Assembly (NCBI GenBank): GCA_021805865.1
Contig: JAJZDX010000010.1
Span: forward strand, 78,799-142,798
Length of the DNA: 64,000 nucleotides
Direction: 5' to 3'
Origin: Pseudomonadota bacterium
Lineage (GTDB): Bacteria; Pseudomonadota; Gammaproteobacteria; Steroidobacterales; Steroidobacteraceae
The position numbers and the translations under genes are program-made. Below, piece by piece: positions 33,933-42,803 of this stretch (its first letter is position 1; each line of letters starts with the position of its first letter). Below the pieces are notes generated by a model, which saw nothing but the letters and a program-made list of their open reading frames with translations, was not told where the DNA came from and searched no databases.

Positions 33933-34547
33933 ATGAACAAGTCCTTGTTGGTGGGCGTTGCCGTCGGTGCGGCGACCGCCGTCGCCGCCGGCGCCTTCGC
34001 CGGCTACAAGCTCGGTCCGCAGGCCGCGGCCGGCGCCGCAACCAACACGGGCTCCGCCGGCCCGGACAGCGGCGCTCACCGGCTCCGGTCGAGCGGGCCG
34101 CGCTATGCCCGGGTGGTGCAGGTGATCCCGCTGACGCGCCAGATCCTCACTCCCACTCGGCAATGCCATGACGTGACGGTCACGCACGTGCGCCCGGCGA
34201 GCGACAATCACCAGGTCATCGGCAGCATCGCCGGCGCGGTGATCGGCGGGCTGGTCGGCAATCAGATCGGCGACGGCACCGGCAAGGACATCGCGACAGC
34301 CGCCGGCGCGGCCGCCGGCGGCTATGCCGGCAACCGCATCGAGAAGCACATCCAGGACGGCAACACCTACACGACTACCGTGCACCAGTGCCGGACGGTC
34401 TACGGGAAGTCTCTCGAGCCCGACGGGTACCGGGTGCGCTACCGCTTGAATGGCCGGGAAGGCACCGTTCGCATGGATCACGATCCCGGGCAGAGGATCC
34501 CGGTCCGCAACGGGCAGCTGGACTTGCGCGCCGCACGCAGCACCTGA
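33933..34547 (+). CDS. Glycine-zipper 2TM-domain protein (17-kDa antigen-like)
   Basis: The 204-residue protein has an N-terminal hydrophobic/alanine-rich segment (signal anchor), then a glycine-zipper pair (GSIAGAVIGGLVGNQIGDGTGKDIATAAGAAAGGYAGNRIE region, about residues 95-138). A C-terminal beta-like segment with VRYRLNGREGTVRMDHDPGQRIPV follows. Related proteins (SlyB, Rickettsia 17-kDa antigen) are envelope proteins. No lipobox cysteine is seen, so it may be anchored by its N-terminal helix. The ATG at 33933 is the only sensible start. It converges on the glycosylase gene with one base between stops. Confidence 0.85.
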   Translation: MNKSLLVGVAVGAATAVAAGAFAGYKLGPQAAAGAATNTGSAGPDSGAHRLRSSGPRYARVVQVIPLTRQILTPTRQCHDVTVTHVRPASDNHQVIGSIAGAVIGGLVGNQIGDGTGKDIATAAGAAAGGYAGNRIEKHIQDGNTYTTTVHQCRTVYGKSLEPDGYRVRYRLNGREGTVRMDHDPGQRIPVRNGQLDLRAARST

Positions 34548-34548
34548 G

Positions 34549-35181
34549 TCAGGCCCGAGCGGCGCCGGGAGAGCGCCTCTTGCGCCGGGAGGGCGCCTTG
34601 GACACATGCGGGGAGTCGCGGTCGAAGAACCGCCAGCACCGCCGCGCCCACTGCCCGGCGTAATCCACCCCGATGCGCGGGCTGTGTCCGATGCGCACTG
34701 CAGGCGCGCAAGGCGGCCGCTCGATCCACAGCGCGCTGCCGCAAAGATCCGCCCCGTTCACTCTCATGTCGATCTGCATCGCCCGCGACAGCAGCCCGGG
34801 TCCGCAGGTCCGCTGCCGGATGCCGGTCACGGGCTCGAGGGCCCGCAGCAGCACCGCGTGCGGCACCCCTTCGGCCGCCGTAACCACGTTGAGGCAGTGC
34901 CAGAATCCATAGATGAAGTAGACGTACGCGTGGCCGGCGGGCCCGAACATGACCTCGGTCCGCGCGGTGCGGCCGCGGGAGGAGTGCGCGGCGCGATCCT
35001 CGGGCCCTTGATAGGCCTCGGTCTCGACGATCCGCCCGATGCGCACTGTGGCGCCGCTCCCATGGACCAGATGCATCCCGAGGAGCTCGCGGGCCACGGT
35101 CAGGGTGTCCTGCATGTAGAAATCGCGGGGGAGCTTGCCGGACGCACCCATGGGTCCCGATGGTACGACAACTCCGTCCAT
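34549..35181 (-). CDS. DNA-3-methyladenine glycosylase (AAG/Mpg family)
   Basis: The 210-residue protein has the AAG motifs ELLGMHLVH, RIVETEAYQGPEDRAAHSSRGRT, VMFGPAGHAYVYFIYGFWHCLNVV and VLLRALEPVTG. It excises alkylated purines in base-excision repair; the glutamate in ETEAY is the expected catalytic residue. The C-terminal tail is basic (SKAPSRRKRRSPGAARA). The start is uncertain: ATG at 35181 is used, with ATG at 35151 as an alternative. The open frame reaching 35301 overlaps the response-regulator gene. Confidence 0.9.
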   Translation of the reverse strand: MDGVVVPSGPMGASGKLPRDFYMQDTLTVARELLGMHLVHGSGATVRIGRIVETEAYQGPEDRAAHSSRGRTARTEVMFGPAGHAYVYFIYGFWHCLNVVTAAEGVPHAVLLRALEPVTGIRQRTCGPGLLSRAMQIDMRVNGADLCGSALWIERPPCAPAVRIGHSPRIGVDYAGQWARRCWRFFDRDSPHVSKAPSRRKRRSPGAARA

Positions 35182-35260
35182 GGCCAGCTTCGTCCATTGC
35201 CTGGGCCGAGCCGCCCGGCCCGACGCCACCCCGAAACCAGGACTTGAGCGCGGCGTTGAT

Positions 35261-35881
35261 TCAGCCTTCGGTATCGAGAACCATCCGCACGAGCTGGGCA
35301 AAGGACGAGGCCCCCATCTTTTCCATGACCCGCGCTCGGTGGATCTCCACCGTGCGTTGGCTCACCCCGAGATCCGCGGCCACCACCTTGTTGGGTTTGC
35401 CGCGGGTGATCAGGGTCAGCACCTCGTGCTCGCGCGGGGTGAGGGCGGTCAGCCGGTCGCGGATGCGGTCCTTCTCCTTCAGCTCCTGGCGCGTCCGGTG
35501 ATCCCTCTCGAGCGCCCGCTGCACCCGATCGAGCAGATCCTGGTCGCGAAAGGGCTTTTGCAGGAAGTCGAAGGCCCCGTGCTGCATGGCCTCGACCGCC
35601 ATCGGGATATCGCCGTGGCCGGTGATGAAGATGACCGGAATCGTGGCGCCGCGTACGTTGAGGATCTGCTGCAGCTCGAGCCCGCTCATGCCCGGCATGC
35701 GCACATCGAGCACCACGCACCCGGGGTGTTTCGGATCGTAGCTGGCGATGAATTCCTGGGCGCTGCTGTAGGCTGTCGCGGGCAGTCCGACGGATTTCAG
35801 CAGCAGCCGCAGCGATGCGCGTACCGCCTCATCGTCATCGACGACAAAAACCGTCGATTGGGGTTCTCTGGGTTTTTCCAT
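35261..35881 (-). CDS. FixJ/NarL-type response regulator
   Basis: The 206-residue protein has a CheY-like receiver (VFVVDDDEAVRASL, phosphoacceptor D59 in VVLDVRMPG, ITGHGD, LQKPF) and a LuxR-type helix-turn-helix at the end (LTPREHEVLTLITRGKPNKVVAADLGVSQRTVEIH). The FixJ/TtrR subgroup usually pairs with a PAS-domain histidine kinase next door. None is encoded here, so it is an orphan. It is divergent from the DksA-like gene across 242 bp and is followed on the same strand by the glycosylase gene 79 bp away. Confidence 0.9.
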   Translation of the reverse strand: MEKPREPQSTVFVVDDDEAVRASLRLLLKSVGLPATAYSSAQEFIASYDPKHPGCVVLDVRMPGMSGLELQQILNVRGATIPVIFITGHGDIPMAVEAMQHGAFDFLQKPFRDQDLLDRVQRALERDHRTRQELKEKDRIRDRLTALTPREHEVLTLITRGKPNKVVAADLGVSQRTVEIHRARVMEKMGASSFAQLVRMVLDTEG

Positions 35882-36123
35882 GGGCGGTTACCGGTACGCC
35901 GCGGCGGGCCGGCGGTGCTCTGGGCTGGGTTGTCGGAAAGGCATGGACACGGGTTACTCACCTGCGAGAGTATGTTGCCGCCAAGCCATGCGGCGCGCTA
36001 GGTACTTTCCGCAAACGGCCGCATGTCGGCATTCGGCCGGCGGGAGTTGCGTCTTTTGCTCGCCGTTGAGCCGGGCTGGGCATGAGCCCGGATCCGGCGC
36101 CTCTTCACAGTCCGGAGGCTCCA

Positions 36124-36450
36124 GTGGATACAGAAGCGGTACGCGCACGTCTGTTGAAGCGCCGAGAGGAGCTGCAAACGCGGGCAAGCAGTGCCCGGGC
36201 GGATCTGCGCCACGAATCCGACCCGTTGAGCGCGGATTTCGCCGAGCAGGTGACCCAGCGTGAGACCGACGAGGTGCTGGGGGCGATCTCCGAGTCGGCG
36301 CGCGAGGAGGCCAGGCGGATCCAGGCCGCCCTGAGAAGGCTCGAGGAGGGCACCTACACCACGTGCTCGGTGTGCGGGGAGCCGATCGAGGAGGGTCGGC
36401 TCCAGGCCGTTCCCTACACCGATCGCTGCCGCAACTGCGCCAAGGGATGA
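36124..36450 (+). CDS. TraR/DksA-type zinc-finger protein
   Basis: The 108-residue protein has a coiled-coil N-terminal half and a C4 zinc finger (CSVCGEP...CRNCAKG). This is the short DksA-like form, which lacks the canonical DxxDxA coiled-coil tip but may bind the RNA polymerase secondary channel. A GTG at 36124 with a GGAGG site five bases upstream fits the family N-terminus (DTEAVRARLLKRREEL). An ATG at 36082 would add 14 proline-rich residues with a weak ribosome-binding site. Monocistronic as far as can be seen. Confidence 0.85.
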   Translation: MDTEAVRARLLKRREELQTRASSARADLRHESDPLSADFAEQVTQRETDEVLGAISESAREEARRIQAALRRLEEGTYTTCSVCGEPIEEGRLQAVPYTDRCRNCAKG

Positions 36451-36646
36451 GCGGCGACAGCCGCGAGTGATCGCGCGGCCCGGGTCGCATGCGCCGAGCG
36501 GGCGGACCGGCAGTCCACGCCAGGCTCTCGCGCCGCAGCGATGGCCCGGGCGAAAGGGTCCTCCCGGGCTTGCCAGGAGCAGGGCTCGCGCAGTGCAATG
36601 CCCGGTGCGTTGCGCCTGAGGTGCGCAGGAGCCGGCTTATACCCCT

Positions 36647-37462
36647 ATGACTCATCCGAAACCTTCCGGCCTCATCACCATCACCACGGACTTCGGCCAT
36701 CAGGGGCCGTTCGTCGGGGTCATGAAGGGGCGCATCCTCGGCCGCTTCCCGCAGGCGCGCCTGGTGGATCTCACGCACGAGATCCTGGTGCACTGGCCGG
36801 CCGAGGCCGGTTTCTGGCTCTCCAGGGCGTTTGACTACTTCCCGCCCGGCACGGTGCACGTGGCCGTGGTGGACCCGGGCGTGGGCACTTCGCGGGATAT
36901 TCTCGTGGTGAGCGCGGCGGGCCATCTGTTCACCGCCCCGGACAATGGCCTGCTGGCCCCCATCGTGGCCCGCCACCCCCCGGCCGAGATCGTGCGGTTG
37001 CGCGCCGAAGGCCTGGCCCTGCTCAAGGTTCAGCACGCCAGCGCCACCTTCCATGGCCGGGATATTTTCGCGCCCATCGCCGCTGAGCTCGCTTCGGGGC
37101 GCTGCCGCTTGCACGAGCTCGGCGAGCCGGCGCAAGCGGATTCCCTGGTACCGGCCTGGGTCGAGGAGCCGCTCATCGAGCCCGCCTGCGTCACCGGTCT
37201 GGTCATCACGATCGACCACTTCGGCAATCTGATCACCAATATCGAGGCCTCCCTCATCGAGCGCTTCCGTTTGCCGCTGGTCCATGCAGGCCATCATGCC
37301 GTGCCGTTGCTGCGCACGTACGGGGATACCCGCCCGGGTCAGTACCTGGCGCTGGTCAATTCCTTCGGGGTGGTGGAGATCGCGCGAGCCGAGCAGAGCG
37401 CCGCCGAGGGCCTGGGGTTGGGCCGGGGCGCGCCGGTCATCGTACGGGACAGGATAAAGTAA
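36647..37462 (+). CDS. SAM hydroxide adenosyltransferase (DUF62, SAM hydrolase)
   Basis: The 271-residue protein has the DUF62 motifs ITTDFGHQGPFVGVMKGRI, HVAVVDPGVGT, LFTAPDNGLLAP and FHGRDIFAPIAA in the N-terminal domain, and IDHFGNLITNI plus NSFGVVEIA in the C-terminal barrel. These enzymes relate to fluorinase but use water, splitting S-adenosylmethionine into adenosine and methionine. The Asp-Arg-His set used to activate water appears present in the D-F-G and R-D-I-F segments. The ATG at 36647 begins a family-typical N-terminus. About 200 bp upstream holds no recognisable gene. Confidence 0.9.
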   Translation: MTHPKPSGLITITTDFGHQGPFVGVMKGRILGRFPQARLVDLTHEILVHWPAEAGFWLSRAFDYFPPGTVHVAVVDPGVGTSRDILVVSAAGHLFTAPDNGLLAPIVARHPPAEIVRLRAEGLALLKVQHASATFHGRDIFAPIAAELASGRCRLHELGEPAQADSLVPAWVEEPLIEPACVTGLVITIDHFGNLITNIEASLIERFRLPLVHAGHHAVPLLRTYGDTRPGQYLALVNSFGVVEIARAEQSAAEGLGLGRGAPVIVRDRIK

Positions 37463-37475
37463 CCCCCTGTGCCTA

Positions 37476-37503
37476 TTGCTCCGCGGCCGAATTTCATTAT
37501 AGT
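37476..37503 (+). promoter_or_regulatory. Promoter candidate for the PA3496-like gene
   Basis: TTGCTC (37476-37481) and TATAGT (37498-37503) are 16 bp apart in a locally AT-rich patch, with the ATG at 37570 about 60 bp downstream of the predicted start. Confidence 0.4.
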
Positions 37504-37569
37504 TCGCTGTCTTGCTGCGCGCTGAGTTCGCACTACTCTATTGATTTGACTCAGGATTTGCACCGCTAG

Positions 37570-37785
37570 ATGTCGGAACGAGACACCGAGAGCTTCGATC
37601 TCGACGAGGAATTCCTGGGCGGGGTCTCCGAGGAGAGCACCGACTATGACCGGCTGCTCGATCGGGTGGACAAGCGCCGCAATACTCCGGCCAAGCGCGG
37701 CAAAGCCGCGTGGAGCCGGCTCGAGGAAGTCCTTGCGGACAAGAAGCTCGAGAAGGATCTTCGCGATTTCGACGAAGAGCCCTAG
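37570..37785 (+). CDS. Small acidic protein, PA3496-like
   Basis: The 71-residue protein has an acidic N-terminal half (SFDLDEEFLGG), a basic middle (DKRRNTPAKRGKAAW) and a C-terminal SRLEEVLADKKLEKDLRDFDEEP. The W-x2-(I/L)-E-x5-(K/R)-x-L-E-x2-L-R-D-F/Y-D pattern resembles the PA3496 family of small gammaproteobacterial proteins, for which an envelope role has been proposed. It has no signal or membrane segment. It precedes the lysAC fusion by 129 bp with a possible shared transcript. Confidence 0.65.
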   Translation: MSERDTESFDLDEEFLGGVSEESTDYDRLLDRVDKRRNTPAKRGKAAWSRLEEVLADKKLEKDLRDFDEEP

Positions 37786-37914
37786 CGCTTCACCCAAGCC
37801 TAGAGCCGATTCGATCGACTTAAGAGCAGGGCGACCGAAATCCGGTACCGCCAGGGGGTCTGCTCGCCCTCAAGAGTCTGATCCGGCTACCCCGCCGGCC
37901 GGCCAGGAATACCA

Positions 37915-40494
37915 GTGACCCGCAGCGCTTCCGAGTGGATCGTCCTCAAGTTCGGGGGGACCAGCGTCTCCTCGCTCGCCAACTGGCGCAATATCGCCCG
38001 GGTGGCCTCCGACCGGGCGCGCGAGGGCGCTCGGGTGCTCATCGTGCACTCGGCGGTGAGCGGCATCACCGATCGCCTGGAGAGACTGCTCGATGCGGCG
38101 GGAAGCCAGACGCACGAGGAGGAGCTGCGCTTCATCGAGGAGCGCCACCTGGGTCTCGCTGCGGAGCTCGGGATTCCCTTGGGCGAGCTCTGCGAGCGCC
38201 AGCTCGCCGAGCTCAGGCAGATCGCCGCGGGTGTCGCGCTCATCGGGGAGGTGAGCGATCGCACCCGGGCGCGCGTCATGGCCTCCGGAGAGCTGATGGC
38301 CACCGATCTCGGTGCGCGCTTCCTGCGCTCGCAGAGCCTCGAGGCCGAGTGGGCCGATGCGCGCGCCATGTTGAGAGCGGAGGAGCAAGCCAGTGCATCG
38401 GCCAAGGCGAGCGTGCTCTCCGCGGTGTGCAATTTCGCGCCCGATCGCGCACTCGAGCAGCACCTGCACGCGATGGCCCCGATCGTGGTGACGCAGGGGT
38501 TCATTGCGAGTGATCCCGACGGCAATACCGTGCTGCTCGGGCGAGGCGGGTCGGATACCTCCGGGGCGTACTTCGCCGCAAAGCTGCGCGCGCAGCGGCT
38601 GGAGATCTGGACCGACGTGCCGGGCCTGTTCAGCGCCAACCCGCGCGCGACGCCGACGGCGCGGCTGCTGCGCGCGCTGCATTACGACGAAGCGCAGGAG
38701 ATCGCCACCAGCGGCGCCAAGGTGCTGCACCCGCGCTGCATCCTGCCGGTGCGCCAGTACGGCATTCCGCTGCACGTGTACGCCACGCAGGCCCCGGAGC
38801 TCGAGGGCACGGTGCTCTCGGCCGAAGGCGACGACACGGCGCAGGTGAAGGCGGTGTGCACCAAGAAGGGCATCACGCTGGTCTCGCTCGAGAGCCCCGG
38901 AATGTGGCATCAGGTGGGCTTTCTCGCCGATGCCTTCCAGGTCTTCAAGCGCCACGGCATGTCGATCGACCTGGTCTCGACCTCCGAGACCAACGTCACC
39001 GTGTCGCTCGATCCGGCCGCCAACACCCTGGATGCGGCTTTGCTCAACGCCCTGGTGAGCGATCTGTCGCGCCTGTGCCGCGTGCAGCTGATCGGCCCGT
39101 GCGCCTCGGTGAGCCTGGTCGGGCGCAACATCCGCGCAATCCTGCACCAGCTCGGCGGAGCGTTCGAGTTCTTCGAGGAGCAGAAGATCTACCTGGTGAG
39201 CCAGGCGGCCAATGATCTCAACTTCACGTTCGTGGTCGATGAAGCCCAGGGCGACCGCCTCGTGGATCAGCTGCACGAGCTGCTGATTCGCCCGGTGGCG
39301 GGCGATCGCGTGCTCGGGCCGACTTGGGAGCAGCTGTTCGCCGGAACGGCGCCCGCCGCGGCGCCGTCCCCACCGTGGTGGCGCGAGCATCACGTGCGGT
39401 TGGTCGCGGCGCTCGGAAAGCGCGACTGCGCGTATGTCTACCACCTCGACAGCGTGCGGGCTCGGGCGAGGGCGCTGCGCACGATGGGCTCGGTGGCGCG
39501 CGTGCACTACGCCATGAAGGCCAATCCGCATCCCGAGGTGCTGCGTGCCGTCCGGCAGGAGGGCATCGAGCTCGAGTGTGTCTCGCGCGGGGAGCTCGAG
39601 CGCGTGCTCGAATTGTTCCCGGACTCCGATCCGCGCCGAGTGCTGTACACGCCGAATTTCGCATCGCGGGAGGAATACCGCTGGGCGCTCGAGCGCGGCG
39701 CGCAGCTGACGGTCGACAACCTGCACGTGCTGGAATGGGAGGATCTGCTGCGGGGCCGGGAGATCCTCGTGCGGGTCGACACCGGTGTGGGTGCCGGCCA
39801 CCACCATCATGTGCGCACGGCCGGGGCGCATGCGAAATTCGGGGTGCCGGTCGCCGACCTCGAGCGCTTCGCGCGCGAAGCGCAGCGCCGTGGCGTGCGC
39901 ATCGTGGGCCTGCAGGCGCACGTGGGCAGCGGGATCTTCGATGTGAGGACCTGGGAGCACACCGCACGCCAGCTTGCCGGGCTCGCCCGGCATCTCGGGG
40001 AGGTGCGTGTCATCGACATCGGCGGGGGGCTGGGCGTGCCGGAGCGGAGCGAACAGCGTGAGCTCGACCTCGGCAAGCTCGACACGCTGCTCGCCGCCGT
40101 GCGGGCCGAGTATCCGCAGCTCGAGATCTGGATGGAGCCCGGGCGGTACCTTTCGGGGCCCGCCGGCGTGCTGCTCGCCCGTGTCACCCAGGTCAAGGCG
40201 AAGGGGCAGGTGCGCTACGTGGGGGTGGCGACCGGCATGAACTCCTTGATCCGGCCGGCGCTCTATGGGGCATACCATGAGATCGTCAATCTCACCCGTC
40301 TCGCGGAGCCGGCCAGCGAGGTGGTCAATGTCGTCGGTCCGATCTGCGAAAGCGCCGACGTGCTCGGCCACGATCGCCTCCTGCCGCCGACACTCGAGGG
40401 GGATGTGCTCCTCATCGCCAACGCCGGGGCGTATGGTCGCGCCATGAGCTCGCACTACAATCTGCGCGATCCGGCCGAGGAGATCGTTCTCTGA
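37915..40494 (+). CDS. lysAC: Bifunctional aspartate kinase / diaminopimelate decarboxylase (LysC-LysA fusion)
   Basis: The 859-residue fusion has an N-terminal aspartokinase (VLKFGGTSVSS, LGRGGSDTSG), two ACT-type regulatory repeats at about 310-460, a short proline-rich linker, and a C-terminal PLP barrel decarboxylase. The PLP lysine is K535 in HYAMKANPHPEV. The HVGSGIFD and GGGLGVP phosphate-binding segments and the EPGRYL and CESADVLG active-site motifs are present. It performs the first and last steps of lysine synthesis in one chain, an arrangement known in Xanthomonadales. GTG at 37915 follows an AGGA site. Its stop overlaps the proposed PBP1B start. Confidence 0.95.
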   Translation: MTRSASEWIVLKFGGTSVSSLANWRNIARVASDRAREGARVLIVHSAVSGITDRLERLLDAAGSQTHEEELRFIEERHLGLAAELGIPLGELCERQLAELRQIAAGVALIGEVSDRTRARVMASGELMATDLGARFLRSQSLEAEWADARAMLRAEEQASASAKASVLSAVCNFAPDRALEQHLHAMAPIVVTQGFIASDPDGNTVLLGRGGSDTSGAYFAAKLRAQRLEIWTDVPGLFSANPRATPTARLLRALHYDEAQEIATSGAKVLHPRCILPVRQYGIPLHVYATQAPELEGTVLSAEGDDTAQVKAVCTKKGITLVSLESPGMWHQVGFLADAFQVFKRHGMSIDLVSTSETNVTVSLDPAANTLDAALLNALVSDLSRLCRVQLIGPCASVSLVGRNIRAILHQLGGAFEFFEEQKIYLVSQAANDLNFTFVVDEAQGDRLVDQLHELLIRPVAGDRVLGPTWEQLFAGTAPAAAPSPPWWREHHVRLVAALGKRDCAYVYHLDSVRARARALRTMGSVARVHYAMKANPHPEVLRAVRQEGIELECVSRGELERVLELFPDSDPRRVLYTPNFASREEYRWALERGAQLTVDNLHVLEWEDLLRGREILVRVDTGVGAGHHHHVRTAGAHAKFGVPVADLERFAREAQRRGVRIVGLQAHVGSGIFDVRTWEHTARQLAGLARHLGEVRVIDIGGGLGVPERSEQRELDLGKLDTLLAAVRAEYPQLEIWMEPGRYLSGPAGVLLARVTQVKAKGQVRYVGVATGMNSLIRPALYGAYHEIVNLTRLAEPASEVVNVVGPICESADVLGHDRLLPPTLEGDVLLIANAGAYGRAMSSHYNLRDPAEEIVL

Positions 40495-42803
40495 AGCGGG
40501 GGAGCCAACGCAGGGCGCCGAGAAAATCCTCCAGCGGCGGCCGGCGCTCCCCGAAACGCCCCTGGCGCAGGCGGCTGCTCGGGGCGGGCCTCGCCGTGGC
40601 GCTGCTCGCGGCTGTCGTTTTCACCGGCTATGTGTTGTATCTCAACAGGCGGGTCACGAGCCGGTTCGAGGCGCTGCACTGGACGCTGCCGGCCCGTGTG
40701 TACGCCGCTCCGATGCAGCTGTACGCGGGACTGCCGCTCACCGAGGGGCAATTCGAGCATGAGCTGAGGCGCCTCTCCTACCGTCCGGTGGCGCGGCTTC
40801 AGGGGCCCGGGACCTATCGCGCCGGGGCCGGGCGGGTCGCCGTGATGCTGCGTCCCGCGCAGTTCGCCGACCGCGCCCGCGGGCAGATGCTCCTCACGGT
40901 GACCTTCGGCCCGGCCGGCATCGCGGGCCTGAGCGAGGGTGCGGGCCGGCAGGTCCCGGTGATCCGCCTCGATCCGCTGCTCATCGGCAGCATCTTCCCG
41001 AGCGACGGGGTGGATCGCATCGTCGTCAGCCCGAAGCAGGTCCCGCCGCTGCTGCCGGCTGCGCTGAAAGCGGTCGAGGACCGCACCTTCGATACCAACT
41101 GGGGCATCGATCCGGCGGCCATCCTGCGCTCGGCATGGGTCGATCTGCTCGCCCACCGCTACCAGGAGGGCGCCAGCACCCTGACACAACAGCTGGTGCG
41201 CAGCTACTTTCTCAACGACCGGCGGACCCTGTGGCGAAAGCTGCGCGAGGCCATCATGGCGGTCTCGCTGACCCTGCATTTCAGCAAGGCGTCCATCATG
41301 AACGCCTACCTCAACGAGATCTTTCTCGGTCAGGACGGCAGCCGCTCCATCCACGGCTTCGGGCTCGCGAGCGAGTTCTACTTCGGCGAGCCGCTCGCGG
41401 AGCTCGATCTGCCGCAGATCGCCACCCTGGTGGCCATCGTGCGGGGACCTACGTATTACGACCCGCGCGTCCATCCGCATCGCGCGCTGGCACGGCGCGA
41501 CAGGGTGCTCGGCATCCTGGCCCGCCAAGGCATCGTCACCCGGGCGCAGGCCGAGGCGGCGATCCGCCGGCCGCTCGGCGTGACGCCTCTCGCCTCCGGC
41601 GCCTACTACCCGGCCTATATGGACCTGGTGCGCCAGACGCTCAAGCGCGACTACCCGGAGCGGGAGCTGACGGAGGCGGGCTTGAGGATCTACACCAGCC
41701 TCGATCCGAGAGTGCAGGAGATCGCCCAGAAGGCGCTCGATGCGGAGCTGCACCGTCTGGATCCCCGTCATCACCGCCCGCATGAGCGGTTGCAGGGAGC
41801 GGTGGTGGTCACCTCGCCTCAGACGGGCGACGTGCTGGCGATCGTCGGCGGGCGCGACGGCGACTACGATGGCTTCAACCGCGCGCTGTATGCACGCCGC
41901 TCCATCGGCTCGACGGTCAAGCCGTTCATCTACCTGACGGCGCTCGAGACAGGCGACTACAATCCGGCCACCATCATCGAGGACGAGCCGGTCGCCGTCA
42001 GACTGGGCGCGGGCCGGTACTGGCGTCCGAGGGATTACACACGCGTCGATCTCGGGCCGGTGCCCCTGGTGCGCGCGCTCGCCGACTCTCTGAATGACGC
42101 CACGGTGAGGCTCGGCATGGGGATCGGCCTCTCCAGGGTGGCCGATACCCTCGAGCGCTTCGGTCTCACCGAGCGGATCGATGAGGTGCCGGCGATGCTC
42201 CTCGGGGCGAGCGACCTGTCGCCGTTCGAGCTCGCGCAGCTGTACAACGGGCTGGCCGACGGAGGGTTTCGCACGCCGCTGCGGGCCGTGCAGGCGGTGG
42301 TCAGCGCCGAGGGCAGGCCGCTGAAGGCGTTTCCGGTGCGGGTGACGCAAGTGGCGCCGCCCGCCGACGTTTACCAGGTCACCACCATGATGGAGCAGGT
42401 GCTGAACAAAGGCACGGGAACTGCCGCGCTCGGCATCCTGCCGCCGGGCCTCACGACCGCAGGCAAGACGGGCACCTCCCAGAACGATCGGGACAGCTGG
42501 TTCGCGGGATTCTCGGGCAGCGATCTGGTGGTCGCCTGGGTCGGATATGATCACGATCAGCCGACCGGCCTCACCGGCTCGATGGGGGCGTTGCCGGTCT
42601 GGGCGCACATCATGGCTTCGATCGGCACGCTGCCGCTCAGCATGCCACCGCCTGAGAGTCTCACCGACACGTGGATCGACTTTGCCACCGGACTTCAAAC
42701 GACCCCGGCTTGCGATGCAGACAACGCGGTCGAGGTCGCTGTGCCGCAGGGCACGCAGTTGCCCGCGATGGGCGGCTGCGGCCTGGGTGAAGGTCTTCTG
42801 TGA
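40491..42803 (+). CDS. mrcB: Penicillin-binding protein 1B (bifunctional murein synthase)
   Basis: The protein has a short basic cytoplasmic N-terminus, one transmembrane helix (ALLAAVVFTGYVLYL), a UB2H-like region, a glycosyltransferase domain and a transpeptidase domain. The glycosyltransferase motifs are AVEDRTFDTNWGIDP, GASTLTQQLVRSYFL and AYLNEIFLGQ. The transpeptidase has the nucleophile serine in GSTVKPF (about residue 474), SLN in ADSLNDA, and KTGTS. No ATG fits. The first alternative GTG (40596) would cut into the helix and remove its basic flank. A CTG at 40491 overlaps the lysAC stop and has GAGGAG eight bases upstream, giving 770 residues. The CTG start is inferred. Confidence 0.9.
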   Translation: MKRGSQRRAPRKSSSGGRRSPKRPWRRRLLGAGLAVALLAAVVFTGYVLYLNRRVTSRFEALHWTLPARVYAAPMQLYAGLPLTEGQFEHELRRLSYRPVARLQGPGTYRAGAGRVAVMLRPAQFADRARGQMLLTVTFGPAGIAGLSEGAGRQVPVIRLDPLLIGSIFPSDGVDRIVVSPKQVPPLLPAALKAVEDRTFDTNWGIDPAAILRSAWVDLLAHRYQEGASTLTQQLVRSYFLNDRRTLWRKLREAIMAVSLTLHFSKASIMNAYLNEIFLGQDGSRSIHGFGLASEFYFGEPLAELDLPQIATLVAIVRGPTYYDPRVHPHRALARRDRVLGILARQGIVTRAQAEAAIRRPLGVTPLASGAYYPAYMDLVRQTLKRDYPERELTEAGLRIYTSLDPRVQEIAQKALDAELHRLDPRHHRPHERLQGAVVVTSPQTGDVLAIVGGRDGDYDGFNRALYARRSIGSTVKPFIYLTALETGDYNPATIIEDEPVAVRLGAGRYWRPRDYTRVDLGPVPLVRALADSLNDATVRLGMGIGLSRVADTLERFGLTERIDEVPAMLLGASDLSPFELAQLYNGLADGGFRTPLRAVQAVVSAEGRPLKAFPVRVTQVAPPADVYQVTTMMEQVLNKGTGTAALGILPPGLTTAGKTGTSQNDRDSWFAGFSGSDLVVAWVGYDHDQPTGLTGSMGALPVWAHIMASIGTLPLSMPPPESLTDTWIDFATGLQTTPACDADNAVEVAVPQGTQLPAMGGCGLGEGLL

